This document shows positions 1 to 6,272 of a stretch of 8,485 nt of DNA, piece by piece. Both the position numbers and the translations under genes were made by a program. The stretch's first letter is position 1; each line of letters opens with the position of its first letter. This DNA is from Phycisphaerales bacterium (GTDB taxonomy: Bacteria > Planctomycetota > Phycisphaerae > Phycisphaerales > UBA1924), in the NCBI GenBank assembly GCA_029260415.1, contig JAJDDH010000194.1:1-8485 (forward strand). Reading direction: 5' to 3'. The notes beneath the pieces are model-generated. The model did no database searches and was not told the DNA's origin. It worked only from the letters and a program-made list of their open reading frames with translations.

Positions 1-2
1 CC

Positions 3-1910
3 GCCGCCGCCAACGACGTCCACCTCCTCGACCGCTTCCTCCCCTTCATCACCTACAGCATGCGCCTCGAGAACGACTCCGATCACTACTACCTCCTGCT
101 CCACGAGGCCCAGGCGTCCGGCCTGGTCGGCGAAGCCGGCGACGGCCTCGCCTGGATCCCCGAGCTCTCCGCCGAGGCCGCCCGCATCCAGACCGCCCGC
201 GTCTACATGGACCAGGGCATCCCCGCCCAGTACATCGATCAGTTCCTCAACCAGCCCGCGACCATCCAGCAGATCGCCCAGCTCGCCATCGAGATGCAGC
301 CCGATCTCAACCAGAACCGCGTCAACATCGCCGCCGGCATCGGTCAGCCCGCACAACGCATGGACCAGGCCCTGGCAAACGCCCGCGGCATCGCCCGCCT
401 CCGCGCCCGCTACGACAACGCTGTCCGCCTCTCCGACCGCCTGGCCATCGCCGAGGCCAGCAAGGACATGAACTCCGCCGTCGCCGACACCATCACCCTC
501 GGCGCCAGCCTCTTCGAAGACGACATCCCCGAGCCCACCGAGGCCCAGCTCCAGGCCCACTTCGACGAGTACGCCGCCGCCATCCCAGGCTCGGGCGACA
601 TGGGCTTCGGCTACCGCCAGCCCCCGCAGATCAAGCTCGCCTGGCTCACCCTCGACCCAGCCCCCATCGCCGCCGCCATCAAGCTCGACCCCGTCGAGGT
701 CCGCAAGCACTACGCCCAGGACCGCGACCGCCACCCGGGCGAGTTCGCCGACGAGCGCCTCGCCATCGAGACCGAGCTGCGCAACGAGCAGGTCGAGAGC
801 CTGATGGTCGAGGCCGACCAGATCATCCGGCGCGAGGTCCTCGCCGCCACGCGCCGCCTTCCCGAGGACGACGCGGGCTACCGCGTCCTCCCCGACGACT
901 GGGAGCAGACCCGCCCGCGCCTGCAGGATGTCGCCGCCGCCATCGCAACGCAGCTCCGCGAGTCCCGCGGTATCGACGTCCCCTACCCCGAGGTCCAGAT
1001 CCGCAACGCCGACTGGCTCACCTCCGCCGAGATCGGGCAGATCACCACCATCGGTCGCGCCGGCATGCGCATCGGCGCCCAGACCGCCGCCGTCTACGAC
1101 CTGCCCGCCCTCGTCCGTGAGAGCGAAACCGGCATCCCCTCACCGCTCAAGGTCCAGGTCGGCATCCCCCTCATCGAGACCCCGGGTGTGGACGCCGCCG
1201 GGCGCCGCTACTACTTCACCGTCCTCGCCGCCCGCCCAGAGTCACCCCCAGACTCGCTCGACGACGTCCGCGAGCAGGTCACCGACGACGTCAAGGACAA
1301 GCTCGCCTACGACCGCCTGCTCAGCGAGAAGGACCGCCTCGTCGAGCTCGCCAAGACCGACGGCCTCGAGTCCCTCGAAGCCCTCTTCACCACCGTCACC
1401 ACCGAGCCCGAGCTCGACGACGACGGCGCCCCGATCGAGCAGCAGAACTTCGGCCCCAAGGTCGACGACATGGTCCAGCTCCGCCGCACCAGCGCCCGCT
1501 CGCTCGTCCGCCCCCGCCTGCTCGACAACCGACTCCAGGCCGCCCAGATCGGTGAGGTCATCATCGACGCCGCCGCTCAGCGCCTCGACCCGACCGCCCC
1601 CATCGGGTCCAGCCCGCAGACCGAGTCCATCGTCGCCGCAGAGTCCCCCAGCCAGCGCGTCCTGGTCATCGCCCGCCTCCAAGCCTTCCGCCCGATGACC
1701 ATCGAGGACTACCGCCCCCGCGCCGGGGGCCTGGCCCGACAGATCGCGACCAACCTGCTCACCTCCTCGATCCAGGAGGGCGACATCGACCCGTTCAGCT
1801 ACGACGCCCTGCGCAAACGCCTCAACTACGTCAAGGTCCGCGACGAGGACGACGACTTCGCGTCATCCGACTCCGCCGAGCAGGACGACGACCAGCCCGC
1901 CGAGGGCTGA
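3..1910 (+). CDS. PpiD/SurA-like periplasmic folding protein, 5' partial
   Basis: The reading frame is open to the left edge of the window, so the true start is outside. The first in-frame ATG (base 60) is probably internal, because the residues before it read as a continuation of the same helical region. Positions below count from that ATG. Residues 8-21 (HYYLLLHEAQASGL) resemble the N-terminal helix of SurA/PpiD chaperones. Residues 158-231 hold the pattern PTEAQLQAHFDEY, then a QPPQIKLAWLTL strand, then DPVEVRKHYAQ...EFAD, typical of the PpiD region where a strand precedes a helix and a short Y-x-x-[DN] segment. Residues 382-420 (YYFTVLAARPESPPDSLDDVREQV) resemble the end of a PpiD chaperone fold. 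I see no parvulin catalytic domain (no GGDLG-like motif). The C-terminus (594-616) is very acidic. The expected N-terminal membrane anchor or signal would be outside the window. It could instead be an unrelated helical periplasmic protein; the family call is moderate. Confidence 0.55.
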   Translation, partial: AAANDVHLLDRFLPFITYSMRLENDSDHYYLLLHEAQASGLVGEAGDGLAWIPELSAEAARIQTARVYMDQGIPAQYIDQFLNQPATIQQIAQLAIEMQPDLNQNRVNIAAGIGQPAQRMDQALANARGIARLRARYDNAVRLSDRLAIAEASKDMNSAVADTITLGASLFEDDIPEPTEAQLQAHFDEYAAAIPGSGDMGFGYRQPPQIKLAWLTLDPAPIAAAIKLDPVEVRKHYAQDRDRHPGEFADERLAIETELRNEQVESLMVEADQIIRREVLAATRRLPEDDAGYRVLPDDWEQTRPRLQDVAAAIATQLRESRGIDVPYPEVQIRNADWLTSAEIGQITTIGRAGMRIGAQTAAVYDLPALVRESETGIPSPLKVQVGIPLIETPGVDAAGRRYYFTVLAARPESPPDSLDDVREQVTDDVKDKLAYDRLLSEKDRLVELAKTDGLESLEALFTTVTTEPELDDDGAPIEQQNFGPKVDDMVQLRRTSARSLVRPRLLDNRLQAAQIGEVIIDAAAQRLDPTAPIGSSPQTESIVAAESPSQRVLVIARLQAFRPMTIEDYRPRAGGLARQIATNLLTSSIQEGDIDPFSYDALRKRLNYVKVRDEDDDFASSDSAEQDDDQPAEG

Positions 1911-1914
1911 TCAG
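1907..1914. other. Palindrome CTGATCAG shared by two convergent stop codons
   Basis: The plus-strand gene ends with TGA at 1908-1910 and the minus-strand MATE gene ends with TGA read from 1913 to 1911, so the two stops lie back to back in a perfect 8-bp palindrome. No intergenic base is left for a terminator, so any transcription stop must lie inside the opposite coding region. I see no strong hairpin followed by a T-tract on either side. Confidence 0.8.
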
Positions 1915-3494
1915 ACCTTCGCCCGCGTCCACCCGCCGAAGAAGAACCGCAGGCTGAAGATCGCCCCGCGCAGGATCAGCTCCCCGCACAGCCCGATCCA
2001 CAGCCCGTTGAGTCCCCAGTCCAGGGGCGACGGGTTCTCGATGAACGTCCCGTCGGGCAGCGGGATGTCCACCCCGCTCAGCACGTACGCCATGGGCAGA
2101 CGGATCACGTACGTCGAGACCCACGTCAGCATCATCACCACCTTCACGTCCCCCGCCCCGCGCATCGCCGAGCGGAACACGATCGCCAGCGCGAACGGCA
2201 CCTGCACCACCCCGCAGATCACCAGCAGCGCGGGCGTGTTGTTCAGGTGCTCGGGCTGATCCGACAGCATCGCCGTGATCTCGTGGGGCAGCGCCACAAA
2301 CAGCCCCCCGATCACCCCCATCACCACCGCCGCCAGCCCGGCGCACCGCAGCACCGCCGCCCGCGCCATCGTCTCGCTCCCCGCCCCGATGTACTGCCCC
2401 GCCAGCGTCGCCGCGGCCATCCCCATCGCAAACCCAGGCAGAAAGCTGAACGCCTCGATCCGCACCCCGATGATGTGCGCCCCCAGCAGCCCGTTGCCCC
2501 CGCCCTCCACCGCGGACCTGGCCCCCAGCCACCCCACCATCACGATGACCATGAAGTTGCCGATCCACATCCCGAACGTCTCGAAGAAGTTGGGCAGCCC
2601 CAGTCGCAACAACCGGCGCACCGTGTGCCAGTGCGGCTTCAACCACCGACGCTTGAGCGTGATCCCCCACCGCCCCCGCAGCGCCATCCACAGCATGATC
2701 CCGCCGCCCGTGAAATCGCCGATCACCGTCCCCAGCGCGATCCCCGTCACGCCCAGGTCGAACCCGAACGGGTTGCCGATCCCCTCGATCTCGTACCCCG
2801 AGAGCGCGTAGCTCGCGAAGATGTTCACGATGTTCCGCGCCACCATCGCGAGCAGCGGGCTCTTGGAGTCCCCCGCCCCCCGCGCGCACGCGATCATCAC
2901 GAACAGCATCGCCGCCCCCGGGGCGCCGAATGCGATCACCGTCATGTACCGATCAAACGCCTCGCTCGCGCCATCGCTCATGCTCAGCAGCATCGCCACA
3001 GGCGCCGCCACCACCGTCACCAGCGCCCCCACGAGCGCCCCCGCGACCACCGCCAGCGTCACCGCCTGCCCCAGCACCGCGTTGGCCACCCCCATCCGCC
3101 CGCGCCCCACGCTGCGCGCGATCAGCGCCGTCGCCCCCACGCCCAGCGCCATCACCACCAGCCCGATGAACCACATGATGTAGCTCGCCCCGCCGATCGC
3201 GTCCGTCTCATCAACCCCCAGACCCGCCGCCAGCTTCGTGTCCGTCAGCCCCACCAGCGAGTTCAGAAAGCTCTCCAGCGTCACGGGCCAGCTCAAGACC
3301 CACACCGCCTGCCACATGCTCAGGCCCGCAAGCCGCCCGCTCCGCAGCCGCCCGTCCGCCGTCAGCCCCCCCGCCCGGCGCGCCCCCCCCTCGACCGCCC
3401 CGCGAACCGCGGGCCCCTCGGTCAGCTCGACCGACTCGCACGCCAGCCGCTCCACCGAGCACTCCGCCGCCTTCTCGTCGTGCCCGTCGCCCAT
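1911..3494 (-). CDS. MATE family multidrug/cation antiporter
   Basis: A 527-residue integral inner-membrane protein of the MATE family, which exports organic cations and drugs in exchange for sodium ions or protons. The core starts near residue 58 (MWQAVWVLSWPVTLESFLNSLVGLTD, cut here). The motif LTDTKLAAGLG (83-93) matches the family's usual 'vDt-x-x-x-G-x-LG' of helix 1. The two homologous halves are marked by RGAGDSKSP (205-213) and MRGAGDVKV (444-452), the family's recurrent RGAGD signature. About 12 hydrophobic segments are spread over residues 60-520. Residues 1-56 form a hydrophilic extension rich in E, R, A and G that most MATE proteins lack. The ATG at 3494 is preceded by GGAGGG with an 8-base spacer, which supports the long form over an internal start at Met60. 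The substrate cannot be deduced. It is convergent with the PpiD-like gene and divergent from the zinc-ribbon gene. Confidence 0.93.
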   Translation of the reverse strand: MGDGHDEKAAECSVERLACESVELTEGPAVRGAVEGGARRAGGLTADGRLRSGRLAGLSMWQAVWVLSWPVTLESFLNSLVGLTDTKLAAGLGVDETDAIGGASYIMWFIGLVVMALGVGATALIARSVGRGRMGVANAVLGQAVTLAVVAGALVGALVTVVAAPVAMLLSMSDGASEAFDRYMTVIAFGAPGAAMLFVMIACARGAGDSKSPLLAMVARNIVNIFASYALSGYEIEGIGNPFGFDLGVTGIALGTVIGDFTGGGIMLWMALRGRWGITLKRRWLKPHWHTVRRLLRLGLPNFFETFGMWIGNFMVIVMVGWLGARSAVEGGGNGLLGAHIIGVRIEAFSFLPGFAMGMAAATLAGQYIGAGSETMARAAVLRCAGLAAVVMGVIGGLFVALPHEITAMLSDQPEHLNNTPALLVICGVVQVPFALAIVFRSAMRGAGDVKVVMMLTWVSTYVIRLPMAYVLSGVDIPLPDGTFIENPSPLDWGLNGLWIGLCGELILRGAIFSLRFFFGGWTRAKV

Positions 3495-3502
3495 CGGTCC
3501 AG

Positions 3503-3508
3503 CCCTCC
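3503..3508 (-). promoter_or_regulatory. Ribosome binding site of the MATE gene
   Basis: GGAGGG on the minus strand, 8 bases before the ATG at 3494. It decides the start in favour of the form with the hydrophilic N-terminal extension. Confidence 0.7.
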
Positions 3509-3538
3509 GTGACCCAGCCGCGATCGTAGGCTCCCCCG

Positions 3539-3565
3539 CCGCCCCCTCCGTTCGGGAGGGGGCGG
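3539..3565. repeat. 11-bp perfect GC-rich inverted repeat, 5-base loop
   Basis: Arm CCGCCCCCTCC (3539-3549) and its exact complement GGAGGGGGCGG (3555-3565) enclose a GTTCG loop. It lies 45-71 bases before the MATE start, so it would be part of the MATE leader if transcription begins in the AT-rich island. No T-tract follows on either strand, which argues against a classical intrinsic terminator. Confidence 0.75.
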
Positions 3566-3635
3566 ACGTCCAGACGCCAATCTTCTGTTCGATTGATTCT
3601 TTACTTTCCGGTACGCTGCACCCTCGCTGTATCTT

Positions 3636-3647
3636 GCGAGTACTCGC
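3636..3647. promoter_or_regulatory. Perfect 12-bp palindrome, possible operator
   Basis: GCGAGTACTCGC is identical to its reverse complement. It sits immediately after the possible -10 element and 23 bases before the ATG of the zinc-ribbon gene, a position suited to a repressor site. The cognate regulator is unknown. Confidence 0.4.
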
Positions 3648-3670
3648 GACCGAACCGGGGGGTCTACATC

Positions 3671-5005
3671 ATGTCTGCACCACAGCCCAAGACCTGCGTC
3701 ATCTGCGGCCAGGACTGCACGGGCCTCCCCCGCATCAAGAACGACAAGGGCCAGTATGCCCACAAGGCCTGCGTCATCAACAAGCAGGCCCCCGAGCCCG
3801 AGCTTGAGCCCGACCCGTACGCCCTCGACGACGACGCGGGCCTCGCCATGGACGACCTGCTGGGCGACCTCGACCCAACCGACGACGCCCCGGGCATTCG
3901 CGCCGCGTGCCCCTCCTGCGGCAGCGCCCTCTCCGATGACGCCGTCGTCTGCATGAGCTGCGGGCACAACACCCAGACGGGCAAAACGCTCCAGCCCAAG
4001 GTCATCACCCCCAAGGACCCGGGCGCCGCGGCAGCCGTCGCCACCCAGGCCGGCGGCATCGCCGCGGTCCCCGTCCTCTGGATCATCGGAGGCTGCATCG
4101 GGGGCGCCGCCGGGGCCGCGATCTGGGCCGCCATCTCCTACTTCACCAACTTCGAGATCGGGTTCATCGCCGTCCTCGTCGGCTTCCTCACGGGCGTGGG
4201 CGTGCACGTCGCCTCCATGGGGCGCGGCGCCGGCTTCTTCGCGGGTGTCGTCGCCGCCGCCATCGCCATCGCCTCCATCGGCGCGGGCAAGTACGCCTCC
4301 ATCTACTTCCAGGTCCAGGACGTGCTCGGGGGCGCCTCCGGGTTCACCCTGAGGCCCGGCGACATCGAGGACAGCGCCATCCTCACACGATTCGCCGACG
4401 AGGACGTCACCGAGCGCCTCGATCAGGGCGAGACCATCGACTGGCCCAACCCGGGCATGATCGCAAACGTCGCCGCATGGCCCGACGACTACCCCGAGAG
4501 CGTCCGCATCGCGACCATCGCGCACCTCGACACCCTCAACACCCAGCAGCGCGTCGCCGCCCAGACCCGCATCGCCGACGAGTACAACGACGAGTATGGT
4601 GAGGAGATCTCCTACCGCGAGGTGGACGAGGACTGGCTCACCGACGAGATCGCGATGGACACCGTCGATCGTTTTGTCGCTCAGGGCAAGGACCTCGACT
4701 GGCCCAACCCCGACCTCGCCCCGAGCGCCGCGGTATGGCCCGACGACTACCCCCGCGATATCCAAACCAACGCCCAGGCCCGCTTCGACACGCTCTCGCC
4801 CGACGAGATCGATTCCATGAAAGAGGAGCAGGCCAGGCTCGCCAACGAGATCATGTCCGACTTTTCATCCACGATGACGTCCACACTCACCGACGCGAGC
4901 TTCCGCAGCAGCTTCAACCTCTTCGACATCCTCTGGATCTTCCTCGCCATCGGCGCCGCCTTCAGCGTCGCCTCGGGCGAGGGATTTAACCTGACGGGCG
5001 ACTGA
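3671..5005 (+). CDS. Zinc-ribbon membrane protein with duplicated WPDDYP module, function unknown
   Basis: A 444-residue protein whose function I do not recognise. Two zinc-binding knuckles open it: C9-x2-C12 with H31-x2-C34, and C80-x2-C83 with C94-x2-C97 followed by GHNTQTGKTL. The second pattern is one I associate with planctomycete proteins. Between them is an acidic, proline-containing linker (40-75). Three hydrophobic segments follow (about 131-156, 163-182 and 187-206, rich in G and A), then a soluble acidic region of about 210 residues, then a final hydrophobic segment (417-436). With the zinc ribbons in the cytoplasm, the soluble region would be outside the membrane. It contains two copies of a module (cores 250-292 and 336-378), each with DWPNP, WPDDYP and DTL. 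I chose the ATG at 3671 rather than the upstream TTG at 3593, because the ATG directly precedes the zinc ribbon and the TTG would place coding sequence over the likely promoter. GGGGGG at 3657-3662 is a weak ribosome binding site. Its stop is 8 bases from the convergent B12/GTPase gene. Confidence 0.75.
   Translation: MSAPQPKTCVICGQDCTGLPRIKNDKGQYAHKACVINKQAPEPELEPDPYALDDDAGLAMDDLLGDLDPTDDAPGIRAACPSCGSALSDDAVVCMSCGHNTQTGKTLQPKVITPKDPGAAAAVATQAGGIAAVPVLWIIGGCIGGAAGAAIWAAISYFTNFEIGFIAVLVGFLTGVGVHVASMGRGAGFFAGVVAAAIAIASIGAGKYASIYFQVQDVLGGASGFTLRPGDIEDSAILTRFADEDVTERLDQGETIDWPNPGMIANVAAWPDDYPESVRIATIAHLDTLNTQQRVAAQTRIADEYNDEYGEEISYREVDEDWLTDEIAMDTVDRFVAQGKDLDWPNPDLAPSAAVWPDDYPRDIQTNAQARFDTLSPDEIDSMKEEQARLANEIMSDFSSTMTSTLTDASFRSSFNLFDILWIFLAIGAAFSVASGEGFNLTGD
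4418..4546 (+). repeat. WPDDYP module, copy A (coding)
   Basis: Residues 250-292 of the zinc-ribbon protein. They align without gaps to residues 336-378 at an offset of 86 residues (258 bases), with 18 of 43 positions identical by my count, including all of DWPNP and WPDDYP. A 19-base stretch (4477-4495) is identical to bases 4735-4753. Confidence 0.8.
4676..4804 (+). repeat. WPDDYP module, copy B (coding)
   Basis: Residues 336-378 of the zinc-ribbon protein, the second copy of the duplicated module. Similarity extends weakly upstream (LT...D-x-V-x-R before the core in both copies) with a one-residue gap, so the duplicated unit is probably about 60-85 residues long. Confidence 0.8.
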
Positions 5006-5013
5006 TCGCCAGC

Positions 5014-6177
5014 TCACGCCAGCAGCGCATCCAGCAGCTCGGGCACGCCCTTGCTCTGCGTCGCGATCGTCTCCACGATCGCCCTCTTGCCCGCGATGTC
5101 GCGCAGATCACGCACCAGCTCGTTCTCACCCGGGTTGTCCGCCTTGTTGCACACGAACAGGTCCGCGATCTCCAGGATCCCCGCCTTGTCCATCTGCACC
5201 GCGTCGCCCATGCCCGGCGTCAGCACCACCGCCGTCGTATCCACATGGTCGCGGATCTTCGTCTCGTTCTGCCCCGCGCCAACCGTCTCAACGAACACCG
5301 TCTCGAACGCGTCGGCGCCCTCGCTGGCCCCACCAATCAGCCCGATGATCTCACCCAGCGACGCGTAGTCCTCGCCCCGGATCGCCAGCGACCGGTAGAA
5401 CACCTTCTCGCCCAGGCTGTTGAAATCCACCCGCAGGCGGTCGCCCAGCAGCGCCCCGCCCGTGATCGGGCTCATCGGGTCGAACGCCACCACGGCGCAC
5501 CGACCCAGCCCCAGCGATGGATCCGCCTCGCTCCGGCGTGTGTACTCCCCCACCAGCTGCGCCACCAGCGTGCTCTTGCCCGCCCCGGGCGAGCCCGTGA
5601 TCCCGATCACCCGCGTCGGCTTGCGCAGCACCGTGTCCGGGCGCGCGCCCTTGCCGTCGTGCACTCGAGAGATATCCCGCGCCAGCTGCGCCGTTGCGTT
5701 GCCCCCGGGAACCTCAACCGCGTGCGCCCTGGTCGCGCTGCGGACCGCCTCCACCACGTCCACCAGCCCCGTCCCCGTCGTAAAGCACCGGCTCACCCCC
5801 GCCTCAAGCAGCTTCGGGATGTCCTCCTGCGGCAGGATCCCCCCCATCTGCACCGGGATGTCCGGGCGCCCCATCTTCCCCAGCTGCTCGATCAGCCGCG
5901 GCCCCAGCGACAGGTGCGAGTTGCTCATCATGCTCGCCGCGACGACGTCCACGTCCTCGTCCCGCGCCGACACGGCCAAACTCTTGGGCGTCTGCCACAG
6001 CCCCGAGTAGATCACGTGCACGCCCGAGTCGCGCAGCGCCCGGGCGATGACCTTCACCCCCCGGTCGTGCCCGTCGAGCCCCATCTTGCCCAGCAGCACG
6101 CGCGGGCGGTGGTCCAGGTCGCCGACCCGGTCCTTCTTCTCGAACTCACTCGTCGCCGTGCCGAGGGTGGTCGCCAT
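5014..6177 (-). CDS. Cobalamin-binding domain fused to MeaB-type GTPase
   Basis: A 387-residue cytoplasmic fusion. Residues 24-150 are a B12-binding domain of the methylmalonyl-CoA mutase type: KMGLDGHDRG carries D35-x-H37-x2-G40, whose histidine replaces the lower cobalt ligand; SGLWQTP (58-64) and MGGILPQED (111-119) complete the cobalamin pocket. Residues 188-387 are a MeaB/ArgK-like G domain: P-loop GSPGAGKST (195-203), DPMSPITGGALLGDR (233-247), ETVGAGQNE (297-305), GDAVQMDKAGILEIADL (324-340) and NKAD (344-347). MeaB proteins gate delivery of adenosylcobalamin to acyl-CoA mutases and protect them. The domain order matches the first two-thirds of IcmF (fused isobutyryl-CoA mutase), but the catalytic barrel is absent. 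A standalone MeaB is about 330 residues; this G domain ends soon after its G5 region and seems to lack the C-terminal dimerisation arm. It may serve as small subunit plus chaperone for a separate mutase. The ATG at 6177 has only a weak GAGG upstream. Confidence 0.9.
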   Translation of the reverse strand: MATTLGTATSEFEKKDRVGDLDHRPRVLLGKMGLDGHDRGVKVIARALRDSGVHVIYSGLWQTPKSLAVSARDEDVDVVAASMMSNSHLSLGPRLIEQLGKMGRPDIPVQMGGILPQEDIPKLLEAGVSRCFTTGTGLVDVVEAVRSATRAHAVEVPGGNATAQLARDISRVHDGKGARPDTVLRKPTRVIGITGSPGAGKSTLVAQLVGEYTRRSEADPSLGLGRCAVVAFDPMSPITGGALLGDRLRVDFNSLGEKVFYRSLAIRGEDYASLGEIIGLIGGASEGADAFETVFVETVGAGQNETKIRDHVDTTAVVLTPGMGDAVQMDKAGILEIADLFVCNKADNPGENELVRDLRDIAGKRAIVETIATQSKGVPELLDALLA

Positions 6178-6191
6178 GGGGCCTCACGCAA

Positions 6192-6253
6192 TCGCCCCCC
6201 ACAGAGGGGCTCAGGGGTCTCGCCCAAGTCTAGGGGGCGACACCCCCGCCCCC
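6192..6253 (-). repeat. Competing GC stems between the hydrolase and the B12/GTPase gene
   Basis: The 95-base gap 6178-6272 holds three arms. Read on the minus strand, they are GGGGGCG (6253-6247), CGCCCCC (6239-6233) and GGGGGCGA (6199-6192). The middle arm can pair with either neighbour: 7 bp with a 7-base loop, or 8 bp (including base 6240) with a 33-base loop. This could be a weak terminator for the upstream hydrolase or a leader structure for the B12/GTPase gene. No T-tract follows. Confidence 0.4.
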
Positions 6254-6272
6254 AAGCCGGCTCACCCCGCCC

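Larger units (their letters stand above)
3495..3670. promoter_or_regulatory. Divergent intergenic promoter region
   Basis: This 176-base stretch separates the starts of two divergent genes and must contain promoters for both unless either is read from further away. Bases 3578-3608 form an AT-rich island that stands out from the GC-rich surroundings, as expected of a promoter. TATCTT at 3630-3635 is a possible plus-strand -10 element, but I find no convincing -35 at the right spacing. The region also contains the GC hairpin at 3539-3565 and the palindrome at 3636-3647, listed separately. I see no recognised riboswitch. Confidence 0.45.

Noticed and set aside
1831..2889. Minus-strand open frame (352 codons) overlapping the MATE gene
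   Set aside because: R/G/A-rich frame shadow of MATE in the same direction, with no recognisable domain.
2247..3512. Long plus-strand open frame (421 codons) across the MATE gene
   Set aside because: Its product is a run of P, R, H and Q without domains. It is antisense to a well-supported MATE gene and results from the GC-rich composition.
3539..3565. Intrinsic terminator
   Set aside because: The stem is strong, but no T-tract follows on either strand, and it lies between two gene starts rather than after a gene.
3593..3670. N-terminal extension of the zinc-ribbon protein from a TTG codon at 3593
   Set aside because: It would add 26 residues unlike the rest, run through the AT-rich promoter-like island, and lacks a ribosome binding site. 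The ATG at 3671 is immediately before the zinc ribbon.
3422..4765. Long minus-strand open frame (447 codons) across the zinc-ribbon gene
   Set aside because: Low-complexity G/V/D/A composition, no motifs, antisense to a gene with clear cysteine motifs and membrane segments, and overlapping the start of the MATE gene.
6178..6272. Cobalamin riboswitch before the B12/GTPase gene
   Set aside because: The gap is only 95 bases, shorter than usual cobalamin riboswitches, and I see no B12-box-like sequence.
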